Positions 1 to 7,013 of a DNA stretch of 30,799 bases are shown piece by piece. Position numbers and translations under genes: made by a program. Below the pieces are notes generated by a model. That model saw only the letters and a program-made list of their open reading frames with translations, did no database searches and was not told where the DNA came from. Every line of letters starts with the position of its first letter. The first letter of the stretch is position 1. This stretch comes from RGIG4608 sp045637205 (GTDB lineage Bacteria; Bacillota; Clostridia; Oscillospirales; CAG-272): NCBI GenBank assembly GCA_045637205.1, contig JAZTYY010000066.1:1-30799 (forward strand), read 5' to 3'.

Positions 1-6
1 GCACCG

Positions 7-181
7 CAACTAAATCCGCCTTCTGCGGAATAAATCCACATTCGTGGATGAAATCGCTACGCGATGAAATCTGCCTTATGGCAGGTTAATAAAAGGCGGA
101 TTTGATTTCATCCAAGGCATTAAGCCGAGGATTTCATCCAAGCTCGCTTGGATTTCATCGTGGCAAAGCCACGATTTCATT
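7..181 (-). repeat. Hairpin-cluster repeat, copy 1
   Basis: Noncoding repeat of about 175 bases made of six small perfect or near-perfect hairpins (34-49, 53-65, 71-84, 110-133, 137-154, 158-176) separated by ATTTCAT or its complement ATGAAAT. The separator orientation flips in the middle, so the whole element is also a loose inverted repeat. A closing stem AAATCCGCC (12-20) / GGCGGATTT (95-103) encloses three of the hairpins. A second copy in the opposite orientation lies at 5727-5898, and several hairpin arms differ between copies in a base-paired way. It encodes no plausible protein. It lies beyond the terminator of the DUF1538/P-II operon. Its function is unknown; a MITE- or REP-like dispersed element is the simplest reading. 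Confidence 0.8.
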
Positions 182-230
182 TCTTCAAATCTCCCCCATA
201 AACCAAAATTTAAAACACTATTTTATACAA

Positions 231-258
231 AAAAGCACTCGCAAACGCGAGTGCTTTT
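231..258 (-). terminator. Intrinsic terminator of the DUF1538/P-II operon
   Basis: A 12-bp perfect stem (231-242 with 247-258) around a 4-base loop, about a dozen bases past the P-II stop codon. On the minus strand it is followed by a run of T. Confidence 0.9.
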
Positions 259-269
259 TATTTGCTAAA

Positions 270-956
270 TTAAATTTTATAAGCCTTATCAACCGGCAAT
301 GCCATAACTATTCCATTGGCATCACTCATAACACCGTGATTACGGTTTACCTCATCCATAATCTTTGCGGCTGTGCCTGCAGGAGCAAAGATAGTGATTA
401 TCTCTCTTTCCTGCTGAACGTGTGAATCACCAAGCTGCTCCATCATTGAGCTTTCAGTAAGACGCGCGCGCATAACAGTTCCACCCATAGCACCCGCACC
501 GCGTGCAGTTTGCATAACTGCGTCAGTGTAGCCCTGGTTGACAGAAACAAGTATAAGCTGATGCTTTTGTCCACTTTTCACTTTCTTTTTACCTCCCATA
601 TCATTATCATTTGATGCTCTGTTAATAAGCTCAGATCCAAGCCTACTAATTGCCGACAAACGAACACACATCATAAGTCCGCCGTACTCATAGCTTCCAT
701 CAATTCCTTTATTCATATCAAAAACATAGGAATTTATTATATTTTCGGGTGCTAAGGTAATAACTATATCTTTATCGTTAGTACCAAGACCGAAGATATC
801 CATCATTTCGGAGGGCGCAGTTCCCACACCGTTGGCTTGTATGTTAAATCCCATTCCATTATTAACGAGATTTTCCATGTACTTTTTAGCCTTACCACGA
901 GTGATAATGGAAAAAACCATCATAATTCTATTAGTTTGATTAGATTGCTCTGCCAT
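270..956 (-). CDS. Tandem P-II-like regulatory protein (228 aa)
   Basis: Two P-II (GlnB-like) ferredoxin-fold domains in one chain, at roughly residues 10-105 and 132-228, joined by a short polar linker with GGKKKVKSGQK. The second half keeps the P-II pattern: a first strand HQLILVSV, a small-residue-rich turn GAGAMGGTV, a T-loop-like stretch RARLTESSMMEQLGD, then EREIITIFAP. Single-domain P-II proteins bind adenine nucleotides at subunit clefts and dock on transporters or enzymes. Here the fused pair probably gates the membrane protein encoded just upstream, whose TAA stop overlaps this ATG by one base (TAATG), so translation is likely coupled. The ligand and partner are inferred. The canonical uridylylation Tyr is not evident. 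This is not a classical glnB/glnK next to amtB. Confidence 0.82.
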   Translation of the reverse strand: MAEQSNQTNRIMMVFSIITRGKAKKYMENLVNNGMGFNIQANGVGTAPSEMMDIFGLGTNDKDIVITLAPENIINSYVFDMNKGIDGSYEYGGLMMCVRLSAISRLGSELINRASNDNDMGGKKKVKSGQKHQLILVSVNQGYTDAVMQTARGAGAMGGTVMRARLTESSMMEQLGDSHVQQEREIITIFAPAGTAAKIMDEVNRNHGVMSDANGIVMALPVDKAYKI

Positions 957-2473
957 TATGCCACCTCCTCATAGTAAATCATATCGTCATCAAGCTGAAG
1001 CATTTCGTGTCTTGCCTTGGCAAGCAATTTTTTGCGCTTAATTTCGCTGTAAAGACCCAATATTTGAATAGCAATAAGAGGAGTCATAGCAACCATTGCT
1101 ACAATGCCAAATGCATCGGTAAGAACGTTTCCCCCAAGTGCCTCGCAAGCACCTATTGCAAACGGCAAAATGAAGGTTGTGGACATTGGTCCACTTGCAA
1201 CGCCACCCGAGTCGAACGCAATACCCGTGTAAAGAGGAGGCACAAAGAACGAAACAACGAGTGAAATTACGTAGCCAAAAATCAAAATTGGCATAATTGG
1301 AATTCCCGTAAGAACACGCAGCATTGCAATACCAACTGAAAATGCAACACCGATTGAAAGCGCCATTCCAATTGCTTTTTGTGAAACTGAGCCGTTGGTT
1401 ATTTCTTCAACCTGCTTCTTTAAGGAGTGAACGGCAGGCTCGGCACTGACAACAAAGAAGCCCATAATCGCACCTATGGGAATAAGAAGATATTTCATCT
1501 CCCCTTCAGCAATCAGCTTGCCTATAAGACGTCCTGCAGGCATAAAGCCAACGTTTGCACCTGTCAAGAAGAAAACAAGACCGATGTATGTGTAAACAAA
1601 TCCAACCGCCATACGAAGCAACTGATGCTTGTTGAATCTTCGACTGATAATTTGGAAAAGAACAAGCACACCTATAATTGGCAAAAGTGCTTCAAGCACT
1701 TCTATTGCAAATTTGGGCATTCCGTTAAAGAATGCATAAAACGCTTCCTTTGTATTTTCAGCAATTTCAAACGTTTCTTGGGCGCTTGAGCTTTCGGGCT
1801 TAAATACAATACTCAAAAGCAAAACCGACAATATTGGACCTATCGAGCAAAGCGCGATAAGACCGAAGGAGTTTTCACGCGCGTTTTTCGCATTGCTTAT
1901 GGAGGCTATACCTGCACCAAATGCCATAATAAAGGGAACGGTAATTGGGCCGGTCGTAACTCCACCGGAGTCAAATGCAGTTGGTATAAAATCATCGGGT
2001 GCAAAGAACGCAAGCACGATAATCAATCCATAAAAAATAAGCAACAAGGTGTTAAGCTTAATTCCCTTTCGCGTGCGAATTATTGATATTACAAGAAAAA
2101 TACCAACACCAACGCCAACGGACCAAATAAGCACCAAATTAGGAATTGAAGGCACTTGCTCAGCAAGAACAGTAAGATCGGGCTCAGCAATCGTAATGAG
2201 AAGGCCAAGACCAAAGCTAATCAAAAGAGGAATTATCCATCTCTTTGATTTGCCAATGGTAGCACCCATACCCTCTCCAAGTGGTTCCATGGATATTCCC
2301 GAACCAATTGTGAAAAATCCCATTCCAACGATAAGCAAAAGTGTGCCAAACAAAAACATTACAAGCACTCCACTTTGCATTGGAGCAACAGTAACCGAAA
2401 GAAGTAAAACTATCGCAAAAATAGGCAATACGGACTGTATTGCTTCAATTATAACCTTTTTTAAATTGTTCAT
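956..2473 (-). CDS. DUF1538 family integral membrane protein
   Basis: A 505-residue polytopic membrane protein with about a dozen hydrophobic segments. It is built from two homologous halves: AFDSGGV occurs at residues 166-172 and again at 419-425, each followed by a glycine/proline-rich membrane stretch, and AEP occurs at 96-98 and 344-346 at matching places in each half. This duplicated architecture is typical of DUF1538 proteins, which are presumed transporters of unknown substrate. The invariant AFDSGG loops may sit at a substrate or ion site (inference). It is the first gene of a two-gene operon with a tandem P-II-like protein, which suggests a transport activity controlled by nucleotide or metabolite status. 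The start is supported by GGAG a few bases upstream on the minus strand and a strong promoter at 2510-2538. Confidence 0.82.
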   Translation of the reverse strand: MNNLKKVIIEAIQSVLPIFAIVLLLSVTVAPMQSGVLVMFLFGTLLLIVGMGFFTIGSGISMEPLGEGMGATIGKSKRWIIPLLISFGLGLLITIAEPDLTVLAEQVPSIPNLVLIWSVGVGVGIFLVISIIRTRKGIKLNTLLLIFYGLIIVLAFFAPDDFIPTAFDSGGVTTGPITVPFIMAFGAGIASISNAKNARENSFGLIALCSIGPILSVLLLSIVFKPESSSAQETFEIAENTKEAFYAFFNGMPKFAIEVLEALLPIIGVLVLFQIISRRFNKHQLLRMAVGFVYTYIGLVFFLTGANVGFMPAGRLIGKLIAEGEMKYLLIPIGAIMGFFVVSAEPAVHSLKKQVEEITNGSVSQKAIGMALSIGVAFSVGIAMLRVLTGIPIMPILIFGYVISLVVSFFVPPLYTGIAFDSGGVASGPMSTTFILPFAIGACEALGGNVLTDAFGIVAMVAMTPLIAIQILGLYSEIKRKKLLAKARHEMLQLDDDMIYYEEVA

Positions 2474-2509
2474 AATTTTGCTCCTTTCATCAATTATTAT
2501 TACATATTA

Positions 2510-2538
2510 ATTATATATAATAAAATTCAAAAAGTCAA
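2510..2538 (-). promoter_or_regulatory. Promoter of the DUF1538/P-II operon
   Basis: Minus-strand TTGACT (2533-2538), a 17-base spacer, and a perfect TATAAT (2510-2515), 37 bases upstream of the start codon. Confidence 0.7.
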
Positions 2539-2572
2539 TCCATTTATAAAAAATATATAAATAAATATGAAT

Positions 2573-2602
2573 AAAGGCAGAGAAATATTCTTCTCTGCCT
2601 TT
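2573..2602 (-). terminator. Terminator of the Gly-rich paralog operon
   Basis: A 12-bp perfect stem (2573-2584 with 2591-2602) and 6-base loop, downstream of the stop at 2658. The following minus-strand tract is T/A rich rather than a pure T run, so efficiency may be moderate. Confidence 0.7.
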
Positions 2603-2657
2603 GTTTAACGATTGATATTTATCAATAAGTATCAATTATTTTTAATATGTATTTTTT

Positions 2658-3539
2658 CTAATACAAATCAAAATTCTTATCCCCGGTTATTTCTTTTTCA
2701 TTTCGCTTTTTTCTCACCACAAGAACAACAATAATAGTTGCACCAATTAAAATGGGAGCAATTGTAAGCACCATAAAAAGACCTTTGTCAAATCCTTTAT
2801 CAATGCCAAAAACATCCTCACCCTCATCAACAACTATTGCTATGTTGACTCCTGTTTTTTTAGTAAAATCAGCAAGGGACTGATTAACTGATTTTTCGTC
2901 AAATTCAAAGCTTGAACGGTTATGTGTTTTTGAATAAATAGACGATACGTTAGATTCATCAGTCTTTATTGAAGGAATATAACTTGCCATTGTATCAACA
3001 ACATGCGCCAAATTTTCCCCAAAGGATGTTTCATAATATCTTGGAATATTGGCAGTAACCGTTGACTTAAAATTGTTCTCAAAGGTTGAGCTAACAACAA
3101 TGTTAAGCTCATCACCACCGTAAGAAATACAATGGTAGCCATCATAGCCTTCGTAAACAAGCAAAACTATTAAAATATTATTCTCCTGCTTTGGAGTTTC
3201 GGCAAAAACCTCATAATAGCTTGTATTTGCATAGTTATCAAAGGTAGTTTCATCGTAGACAATTTTATCCTCGAAAAAGGATCCGTCCACAATTGGGCCG
3301 ATAAACATTAAGCCACTCATTATGGAAAACAGCACGGCAATTACAACTATGGTGGATACAAATCTCCAACCGGTGCTCCACAATGGGTTATAAGGTTTAT
3401 AATTGTCATAGCCCCTTGATAAATAACGTGTACCATAGCTTCTGCCAAGTCGAGAATATCCACCTCCACCGCGTGCACCACCGCCGCCACCGCCACGAGA
3501 GCCGCCGCCAAATCCACCGCCGCCCATAGCTCTAGCCAT
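2658..3539 (-). CDS. Gly-rich two-TM protein, paralog B (possible divergent TPM-like domain)
   Basis: A 293-aa protein with a very Gly/Arg-rich N-terminus (residues 5-30, runs of GG with SRGGG), a TM helix at about 59-81, an extracytoplasmic-looking domain at about 90-250, a second TM helix at about 253-276 and a basic tail KKRNEK. It is clearly paralogous to the preceding gene: both have YDE.xF..YA, NILIVLxVYEG.DG, YSK.HN, and SLADFTKKTGVNIAIVV followed by VFGI. The F.KKTG.NIAIVV stretch resembles the first helix and strand of TPM (DUF477) domains, but a Gly-rich segment at the N-terminus, before the domain, is reversed from many TPM proteins. The assignment is weak. It is co-transcribed with its paralog (32-base gap). 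RBS is GGGGGTG. Function unknown. Confidence 0.7.
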   Translation of the reverse strand: MARAMGGGGFGGGSRGGGGGGARGGGGYSRLGRSYGTRYLSRGYDNYKPYNPLWSTGWRFVSTIVVIAVLFSIMSGLMFIGPIVDGSFFEDKIVYDETTFDNYANTSYYEVFAETPKQENNILIVLLVYEGYDGYHCISYGGDELNIVVSSTFENNFKSTVTANIPRYYETSFGENLAHVVDTMASYIPSIKTDESNVSSIYSKTHNRSSFEFDEKSVNQSLADFTKKTGVNIAIVVDEGEDVFGIDKGFDKGLFMVLTIAPILIGATIIVVLVVRKKRNEKEITGDKNFDLY

Positions 3540-3571
3540 AATATGTCACCCCCAACAATACTAAAGCAAAA

Positions 3572-4588
3572 TTATTTCCAAGTTCCACTATTCGGGTCAT
3601 ATTTTCCCTGACCTGCATTGGGATCGTTTTTGCTTGTGTTAGAATTTTCGTATTTCTTGTTATATCTCATATTGCTAATGGTTGTTGATATCACTATAAA
3701 AATAATCACAGCCAAAATAACCATAAAAACAATACCGATAATTTTCGTAAGATCCATTGAGATTCCAAAAATATCCTTACCGTCTTCAACAACAACAGCA
3801 ATATTGTAACCTGTTTTTTCAGTAAACTCAGAAAGCGCCTTGTTAATTGTGCCTTCATTGAAGGACAGTTCAGAATTGTTATGAACCTTTGAATAGCTTG
3901 TGTCAACATCCTCAGATGTTTGAGGAAGCTGTGCGGTCAATTCCTCAATTGACATTGCAACTCCCTTTGCAAACTGATTTTCATAATAATCAGAAAGGTG
4001 TTGGCTTATTGCTTCGCCTGTAAGCATAAGGTTGATGTATGTCGGAACATCATCACCCACCCGAGCAATACACTCAAATCCATCATTTCCTTCATAGATG
4101 GTGTAAACAAGAAGAATGTTTTGTTCATATTCTTCTGTATCTTTAAATATTGCACTATACTGTTCGTTTGCATAGGATTGAAAAGCTGATTCATCATAGA
4201 TAATGTTACCATTGGGGTCCCTGTTAGGATTGAACACCGAAGCAGCCGTTGTCAAAAGAAGAAGCAACAAAACAACAACAATGATACCTGATATTAATGG
4301 ACTTGCCAAGCAGCCTCTGTTTTGATTGTTTGGATCTTGATTACCGGATCCGTTGCCATAGTGTCTATGATATCTTGGTCCAAAGATAAAAATTGGTCTT
4401 GGTCTGTACCAACGGGGGCCGTAATGCATGGGCCCGTGGTGAATAGGACCTCTTGGTCCACCCATTCCTCCACGGCTTCCGCCTGCGTATCCGCCTCCAA
4501 AGCTGCCTCCGCGAGAACCTCCGACGCCTCCGCCTCGTGATCCTCCACCAAATCCGCCTCCGCGGCTTCCTCCACCTGGTCCTGGCAT
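3572..4588 (-). CDS. Gly-rich two-TM protein, paralog A (possible divergent TPM-like domain)
   Basis: A 338-aa protein. Residues 1-48 are a low-complexity Gly/Ser/Arg segment with repeated GGSRGG units; 49-75 are rich in His, Pro, Arg and aromatic residues; TM1 is at about 95-118, a domain at about 128-275 and TM2 at about 282-306. The tail ends with the short repeats DPNAGQGKYDPNSGTWK. The domain matches the downstream paralog and carries LSEFTEKTGYNIAVVVEDG, reminiscent of TPM/DUF477 domains. The basic Gly-rich tail lies on the opposite end of TM1 from the domain, so if the domain is outside, the tail is cytoplasmic and might bind RNA or lipid head groups (inference). First gene of a two-gene operon; RBS GGAGG at 4597-4601. 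Confidence 0.7.
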   Translation of the reverse strand: MPGPGGGSRGGGFGGGSRGGGVGGSRGGSFGGGYAGGSRGGMGGPRGPIHHGPMHYGPRWYRPRPIFIFGPRYHRHYGNGSGNQDPNNQNRGCLASPLISGIIVVVLLLLLLTTAASVFNPNRDPNGNIIYDESAFQSYANEQYSAIFKDTEEYEQNILLVYTIYEGNDGFECIARVGDDVPTYINLMLTGEAISQHLSDYYENQFAKGVAMSIEELTAQLPQTSEDVDTSYSKVHNNSELSFNEGTINKALSEFTEKTGYNIAVVVEDGKDIFGISMDLTKIIGIVFMVILAVIIFIVISTTISNMRYNKKYENSNTSKNDPNAGQGKYDPNSGTWK

Positions 4589-4625
4589 AATATATACCTC
4601 CGTTTTTAATAATTACTTTTTGTTT

Positions 4626-4654
4626 ATTATATCATAAATTCAATAAGGTTGCAA
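4626..4654 (-). promoter_or_regulatory. Promoter of the Gly-rich paralog operon
   Basis: Minus-strand TTGCAA (4649-4654), a 17-base spacer, and a perfect TATAAT (4626-4631), 37 bases before the start codon. Confidence 0.65.
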
Positions 4655-4709
4655 TACCAAATCACCTTATACTTATATTATATACAGTATTCCAAATAAT
4701 TCAAGGTAT

Positions 4710-4754
4710 AAAAGTGCAAAATAGGAGTTCCTATTTCCTCAAAAAGTGCAAAAT
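4710..4754. repeat. Direct repeat flanking a palindrome
   Basis: AAAAGTGCAAAAT occurs at 4710-4722 and 4742-4754 (32-base period). Between and partly overlapping the first copy is the perfect inverted repeat AAATAGGA-GT-TCCTATTT (4719-4736). It lies upstream of the -35 box of the Gly-rich operon (minus-strand direction), where a regulator could bind. No known site was recognised. Confidence 0.55.
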
Positions 4755-4788
4755 GTTAAGTTATTCATTACATTGCCATGTATAAAAC

Positions 4789-4816
4789 TAAAACCCACCC
4801 GATTGGGTGGGTTTTA
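4789..4816 (-). terminator. Terminator of the IVP/Cys-rich operon
   Basis: A 12-bp perfect stem, TAAAACCCACCC (4789-4800) with its complement (4805-4816), loop GATT, about 60 bases past the stop at 4879. The T-rich flanks are short on both strands. Confidence 0.75.
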
Positions 4817-4878
4817 ATAAAAAATGGGTTCAATTTTAACGAATGGGTACAGCTTAACACATCTAATACAAAATTACA

Positions 4879-5322
4879 TTATTCTTCAATTAATGCTTTA
4901 GCTTCCTTACCGTCTTGCACTATGTAAACAAAACAGTTTTCAAAGCTATTGGTATAATCGCCGTTCTTCTTAAATTTGTCGGGGAAATAGTTGTATTTTA
5001 TAATCACTTCAAATTCAGCTTCGTTTGATTTAGGCAAAGCAAAAGTTGCGAATTCGTATGTTTCCACTTGCGATTTGGCACGTGTTCCATCCACCGTGGA
5101 ATTAAACACATCTATTGTTTTATCGCAGTTTCGGCATTTTGCTTGCAAAATCAACTGTTTGTTTTTTCTAATGATATACGGAGCTAAAATACCTCTTGTC
5201 TGTTTTCCTGTGTGAGAAAATGTAAAAAAACAATCACCACAAGTGCAACGAAGCTTGGCAGAAATTGCTACTCCGTTAAATTCTTCAATGTTATCCAAAT
5301 ATTTCAATATTCTCAATGACAT
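4879..5322 (-). CDS. Hypothetical Cys-rich (zinc-ribbon-like) protein
   Basis: A 147-aa soluble protein that I do not recognise. It carries CTCGDC (Cys 26, 28, 31) and CRNC (Cys 63, 66), spaced like the two knuckles of a zinc ribbon with an insertion. The rest is mixed alpha/beta and ends in a Lys/Glu-rich tail. It starts 5 bases after the stop of the four-helix-bundle gene (GGGG weak RBS at 5331-5334), so the two form one transcription unit. Zinc binding is inferred from Cys spacing; a role cannot be assigned. Base composition and codon use look like the neighbours. Confidence 0.7.
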   Translation of the reverse strand: MSLRILKYLDNIEEFNGVAISAKLRCTCGDCFFTFSHTGKQTRGILAPYIIRKNKQLILQAKCRNCDKTIDVFNSTVDGTRAKSQVETYEFATFALPKSNEAEFEVIIKYNYFPDKFKKNGDYTNSFENCFVYIVQDGKEAKALIEE

Positions 5323-5327
5323 ATTCG

Positions 5328-5675
5328 TTACCCCATATTTTCCTTTGTCGTGTTAATTGAAGAAATTAACATTCTCCTAATAGCACCGCAATCGTGTAAT
5401 AAGACTTTTACAATATCATCAGTAAAAATCTCCGATTTCTGCACAAGCTCAAGCCAATACTCCGTTTCGTAGCACTCCTTTAAGGCAATCTGTAATTTGG
5501 AAACAAAATCTGCTTTGCTATGTGCATACTTTGCCTCTCTTATGTTTGCACCAATAGAGGTCGCACTGCGTTCCAACTGATTTATAAGGGAATAATGCCC
5601 CTTAATTCCGTCAGTCACTTTCAAAATACTTACTGCGAAATCCATAGATAAGTCTGCAAGTTTATTTTCTGCCAT
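5328..5675 (-). CDS. Four-helix-bundle protein, S23/IVP family
   Basis: A 115-aa all-alpha protein of the family first described from open reading frames in 23S rRNA intervening sequences. Signature parts visible are MDFAVSILKVTDGIKG, then LINQLERSATSIGANIREAKYA, an alanine/aspartate stretch KADFVSKLQIALKECYETEYWL, and a last helix with IRRML. Family members form homopentamers; the biochemical role is unsettled. The start at 5675 is chosen over an upstream in-frame ATG because GAGGTGA lies 6-7 bases before it. No rRNA is nearby, so this is a free-standing chromosomal member. It leads an operon with the Cys-rich protein, and its promoter abuts hairpin-cluster repeat copy 2. Confidence 0.88.
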   Translation of the reverse strand: MAENKLADLSMDFAVSILKVTDGIKGHYSLINQLERSATSIGANIREAKYAHSKADFVSKLQIALKECYETEYWLELVQKSEIFTDDIVKVLLHDCGAIRRMLISSINTTKENMG

Positions 5676-5695
5676 AATTATCACCTCTTGCCATA

Positions 5696-5724
5696 AGTAT
5701 AGCATAAAACCGGAAGAAAAGCAA
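5696..5724 (-). promoter_or_regulatory. Promoter of the IVP/Cys-rich operon
   Basis: Minus-strand TTGCTT (5719-5724), a 17-base spacer, TATACT (5696-5701) with an extended TG. Repeat copy 2 begins two bases upstream of the -35 box. Confidence 0.5.
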
Positions 5725-5726
5725 TA

Positions 5727-5898
5727 ATGAAATCCTGCTTTGCAGGATGAAATCCAAACAAGTTTGGATGAAATCTTCGGCGTGCCGCCTCAGATGAAAT
5801 CAAATCCGCCTCTTTTTAACCTTGCCAAGCAAGATTTCATCGCGTAGCGATTTCATCCACCATAGGTGGATTTCTTCCGACAAAGGCGGATTTAGTTG
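5727..5898 (+). repeat. Hairpin-cluster repeat, copy 2
   Basis: Second copy of the element at 7-181, opposite orientation. Hairpins are at 5732-5748, 5752-5769, 5773-5795, 5821-5833, 5839-5851 and 5855-5871, with ATGAAAT separators in the first half and ATTTCAT in the second. The closing stem is AAATCCGCC (5802-5810) / GGCGGATTT (5885-5893), followed by the shared end AGTTG. Several arms changed relative to copy 1 but remain paired, for example ATCCAAGC/GCTTGGAT became ATCCAAAC/GTTTGGAT. It ends 2 bases before a strong terminator-like hairpin. This element and the following tRNA fragment fill the geneless stretch 5676-6134. Confidence 0.82.
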
Positions 5899-5900
5899 AA

Positions 5901-5934
5901 AAAGACTCAGGATTGTATCCAATCCTGAGTCTTT
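5901..5934 (-). terminator. Terminator-like hairpin beside the tRNA-Gln fragment
   Basis: A perfect 15-bp stem (5901-5915 with 5920-5934) with a TATC loop. It abuts the partial tRNA-Gln 3' copy in the same way the real tRNA terminator abuts the real tRNA. Confidence 0.7.
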
Positions 5935-5956
5935 TTTTGGCTGGGGTGCAGGGATT
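5931..5956 (-). repeat. Partial duplicate of the tRNA-Gln 3' end
   Basis: 26 bases identical to 6128-6153: the T run plus the CCA end, acceptor 3' strand and half of the T-arm of tRNA-Gln. Identity stops in the T-loop. The two copies are 197 bases apart and bound a noncoding segment. This is not a functional tRNA. Confidence 0.85.
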
Positions 5957-6099
5957 TCGCTCTTGATTTTTGCTCAACATCTCGGATTTGTTTTAATGAA
6001 ATGTTTCGCAAAAATCTTCGGTCACCGTTCAAAAACAGCGCACTGTGCTGTTTTCTCACTGCGTTCGAATCCCATTATATACCCACAAACCAAAAAAAT

Positions 6100-6127
6100 A
6101 AATGCACCCTCTTGCGAGGATGCATTT
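6100..6127 (-). terminator. tRNA-Gln terminator
   Basis: Stem 6100-6111 with 6116-6127 (one mismatch), loop TTGC, seven bases beyond the CCA end on the minus strand and followed there by TTATTTTTTT. Confidence 0.8.
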
Positions 6128-6134
6128 CTTTTTT

Positions 6135-6210
6135 TGGCTGGGGTGCAGGGATTCGAACCCCGGTAATGTCAGAGTCAGAGTCTGATGCCTTACCGCTTGG
6201 CGACACCCCA
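6135..6210 (-). tRNA. tRNA-Gln (anticodon CUG)
   Basis: A 76-base cloverleaf with encoded CCA. Acceptor TGGGGTG (6204-6210) pairs with CACCCCA (6139-6145). The D-arm is GCC/GGC, the anticodon stem TCAGA/TCTGA with loop CTCTGAC gives anticodon CTG, and the T-loop is TTCGAAT. The CUG anticodon reads CAG; a UUG isoacceptor for CAA presumably lies elsewhere. It has its own promoter and terminator. Its 3' end is partly duplicated at 5931-5956. Confidence 0.95.
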
Positions 6211-6227
6211 ATATTTTCGACTTTGAC

Positions 6228-6256
6228 ATTATAGCACACCTTTTACGATTTGTCAA
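6228..6256 (-). promoter_or_regulatory. tRNA-Gln promoter
   Basis: Minus-strand consensus TTGACA (6251-6256), a 17-base spacer, and extended TGC-TATAAT (-10 at 6228-6233), 17 bases upstream of the tRNA. Confidence 0.85.
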
Positions 6257-6289
6257 GCAGATTTGATGATTTTTTCCAAAAAATATTTT

Positions 6290-6460
6290 TTATCTCTTCC
6301 CTGTTTTGATTTCACCATGCTTTTTCTCATAATCTTCAATCAAATCACGGATAAGAATAAGTATCTGACTATTGGCACTTCTTCCCTCATAATCTGCAAC
6401 AAAATGCAATTTATCAAGCATTTCTTCGTCAATTCTAATAGATAAACTCTTAATCGCCAT
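6290..6460 (-). CDS. Small ribbon-helix-helix (Arc/CopG-like) DNA-binding protein, 56 aa
   Basis: Encodes MAIKSLSIRIDEEMLDKL, then HFVADYEGRSANSQILIL, IRDLIEDYEKKHGE and the basic end IKTGKR. The N-terminal strand KSLSIRID, helix DEEMLDKLHFVADYEG and second helix RSANSQILILIRDLIEDYE match the Arc-type RHH fold, which dimerises and reads DNA with the beta strand. GAGG at 6469-6472 is well placed for this ATG. It is divergent from the DUF2493 gene, and a palindrome between the two overlaps both promoters, so it probably represses itself and its neighbour (inference). Antitoxin-like size, but no toxin partner is seen. Confident about the fold, not the target. Confidence 0.85.
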   Translation of the reverse strand: MAIKSLSIRIDEEMLDKLHFVADYEGRSANSQILILIRDLIEDYEKKHGEIKTGKR

Positions 6461-6491
6461 AAAAACAACCTCACTTTAATTTCATTATGAC

Positions 6492-6520
6492 TTTACTTTA
6501 CATCTATTTTGTGATATAAT
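6492..6520 (+). promoter_or_regulatory. Promoter of the DUF2493/SLOG gene
   Basis: TTTACT (6492-6497), a 17-base spacer, and extended TGA-TATAAT (-10 at 6515-6520). The -10 sits inside the palindrome 6502-6532. Confidence 0.6.
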
Positions 6521-6525
6521 GTCAA
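6497..6525 (-). promoter_or_regulatory. Candidate promoter of the RHH gene
   Basis: Minus-strand TTGACA (6520-6525), a 17-base spacer, and a weak -10 TGTAAA (6497-6502). It overlaps the divergent promoter and the palindrome. Confidence 0.45.
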
Positions 6526-6532
6526 AATAGAT
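6502..6532. promoter_or_regulatory. Operator-like palindrome between the divergent RHH and SLOG genes
   Basis: Perfect 10-bp arms ATCTATTTTG (6502-6511) and CAAAATAGAT (6523-6532) with an 11-base centre containing the TATAAT of the plus-strand promoter and part of the minus-strand -35. Binding here would block both promoters. The adjacent RHH protein is the obvious candidate. Confidence 0.7.
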
Positions 6533-6571
6533 ACATTATATGTTTATTTTGTGTTCAAAGAGGTATAAACT

Positions 6572-6901
6572 ATGAAATTAGCAATCATTGGTTCAAGAGA
6601 TATTACTGACGTTGATATAGAAAAATACATTCCCGACGGAGTTACGGAAATCGTTTCAGGTGGTGCAAAGGGTATTGACATGCTCGCTAAACAATATGCC
6701 ATTGACAACAATATCAAATACACCGAATTTGCTCCTGATTATCCCAGATTCAAAAAGGGCGCACCACTCAAGCGAAACCAAGAAATCGCAAAATATGCAG
6801 ATGCAGTTCTCGTGTTTTGGGATTGCAAATCCAAGGGCACAAAACACACAATCAACTGCTTTGAGTCATTGCAAAAAGAAATTATAAAAATAACAATTTA
6901 A
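6572..6901 (+). CDS. DUF2493 (SLOG/YspA-like) Rossmann-fold protein
   Basis: A 109-aa single-domain protein. MKLAIIGSRD (residues 1-10), SGGAKGID (29-36), and KRNQEIA with the following DAVLVFWD are the nucleotide-binding signatures of DUF2493 proteins in the SLOG superfamily, related to DprA and LOG. SLOG domains are thought to bind nucleotide-derived ligands, and DUF2493 members are common on phages, plasmids and genomic islands. The length is normal for a minimal member; no fused effector is present. It is controlled by an extended -10 promoter with an overlapping palindrome, next to a divergent RHH gene. No membrane effector partner is next to it. Specific function unknown. Confidence 0.85.
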   Translation: MKLAIIGSRDITDVDIEKYIPDGVTEIVSGGAKGIDMLAKQYAIDNNIKYTEFAPDYPRFKKGAPLKRNQEIAKYADAVLVFWDCKSKGTKHTINCFESLQKEIIKITI

Positions 6902-6944
6902 TTGATTAGATAACACAATTTTTTATGAACATTGCATTTTTTTA

Positions 6945-6973
6945 TTGACATATTCAAATTATTGTGATATAAT
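6945..6973 (+). promoter_or_regulatory. Strong promoter of the SDR gene at 7014
   Basis: TTGACA (6945-6950), 17-base spacer, TATAAT (6968-6973) with extended TG: a full consensus match. Confidence 0.85.
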
Positions 6974-7013
6974 GCGTTGGTTAAAAAAATAACAATGTTG
7001 AAAGGAAAAAACA